64,000 bases of DNA, from assembly GCA_022749755.1 (NCBI GenBank), contig CM040440.1, forward strand, positions 3,743,769 through 3,807,768, in the 5' to 3' direction. The notes beneath the pieces were generated by a model. The model was given only the letters and a program-made list of their open reading frames with translations, was not told the DNA's origin and made no database searches. Position 1 is the stretch's first letter, and every line of letters starts with the position of its first letter. Of this stretch, positions 63,672-64,000 are shown in pieces. The position numbers were made by a program, and so were the translations under genes. The stretch comes from Azadirachta indica. Taxonomy: Eukaryota > Streptophyta > Magnoliopsida > Sapindales > Meliaceae.

Positions 63672-64000
63672 GAAGCTTGGTTCTTTAACTTCCGAACTAA
63701 TTAACATTTCTTTTTCTTTTATTTTTCCTTTTAATTTATATATATATATATATAATATTATGTTTTGTAGCGAATAAAAGTAGCAAGTACTAAATTAAGA
63801 CAATGAAATTTAAGCTGTATGAATCATCGCTTGTAGTTGTTCTTATATTTTGATCATTGTAACTGAAGTAGAAACCCTTGGTCCTAAAGCTAATTTGTGT
63901 GTAAAATAGAAAATCAAAGAATAGTAGAAATTGGTTAATAATTGACAGCGGAAGACAGCGATGAAAATTAAGGTGAATGTCGTTAACGTCCATACATATG
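63672..64000. other. intergenic at the right edge
   Basis: Another (TA)n at about 63,738-63,754; otherwise nothing recognised. Confidence 0.4.

Noticed and set aside
1..64000. CRISPR arrays, bacterial operons or phage-type systems
   Set aside because: The window is plant nuclear DNA; repeats seen are microsatellites and tandem duplications.

Overview
The window is nuclear DNA of a dicot plant. The evidence is AT-rich intergenic DNA, short GT-AG introns, a nuclear tRNA-Gln, chloroplast-targeted photosystem and membrane proteins, and plant-only families (P-class PPR, clade PP2C, DUF789, EPF, class II O-methyltransferases). Protein wording, from memory, is closest to Citrus/Sapindales; that is an impression, not a measurement.

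Layout. 1-4,300: an intergenic stretch, then a large mitochondrial-type PPR gene on the minus strand (broken by one homopolymer indel). 4,379-4,450: tRNA-Gln(CTG). 4,775-7,916: a seven-exon chloroplast Mpv17/PMP22 gene (one homopolymer indel). 8,677-8,853: a 58-residue single-pass membrane peptide. 9,500-10,910: two tandem duplications of 213 and 84 bp. 12,406-12,765: a secreted Pro/Gly-rich cell-wall protein. 13,937-16,777: an N-myristoylatable PP2C phosphatase (one indel near its start) with a long 5' leader. 18,600-24,100: AT-rich DNA. 24,164-24,719: PSB27, the thylakoid-lumen PSII assembly/repair factor (one indel), behind an I-box/G-box light-type promoter. 24,720-32,270: mostly AT-rich DNA. 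32,271-34,679: an intact six-exon DUF789 gene. 37,609-53,020: a tandem minus-strand array of six class II O-methyltransferase copies: three intact, one with a lost splice donor, two pseudogenes. 54,823-58,209: an ELMO/CED-12 gene. 61,343-61,826: EPF1, a secreted stomatal-patterning peptide. 63,212-63,610: an unidentified basic protein.

How it fits together. PPR, PP2C, PSB27, DUF789 and ELMO match, in order, the Arabidopsis run At1g03560, At1g03590, At1g03600, At1g03610, At1g03620 (recalled, not searched). The cell-wall protein and EPF1 match the adjacent Arabidopsis pair At2g20870/At2g20875. So this looks like an ancestral segment whose pieces are split between two chromosomes in Arabidopsis. 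The O-methyltransferase array is a lineage-specific insertion between the DUF789 and ELMO genes. It is a young birth-and-death cluster and the most dynamic part of the window.

Quality note. Four single-copy genes (PPR, Mpv17, PP2C, PSB27) each carry one frame-breaking indel, three clearly in an A/T homopolymer and the fourth (PSB27) in an A-rich interval, while all their splice phases are otherwise perfect. Residual long-read assembly error is more likely than four independent pseudogenisations.
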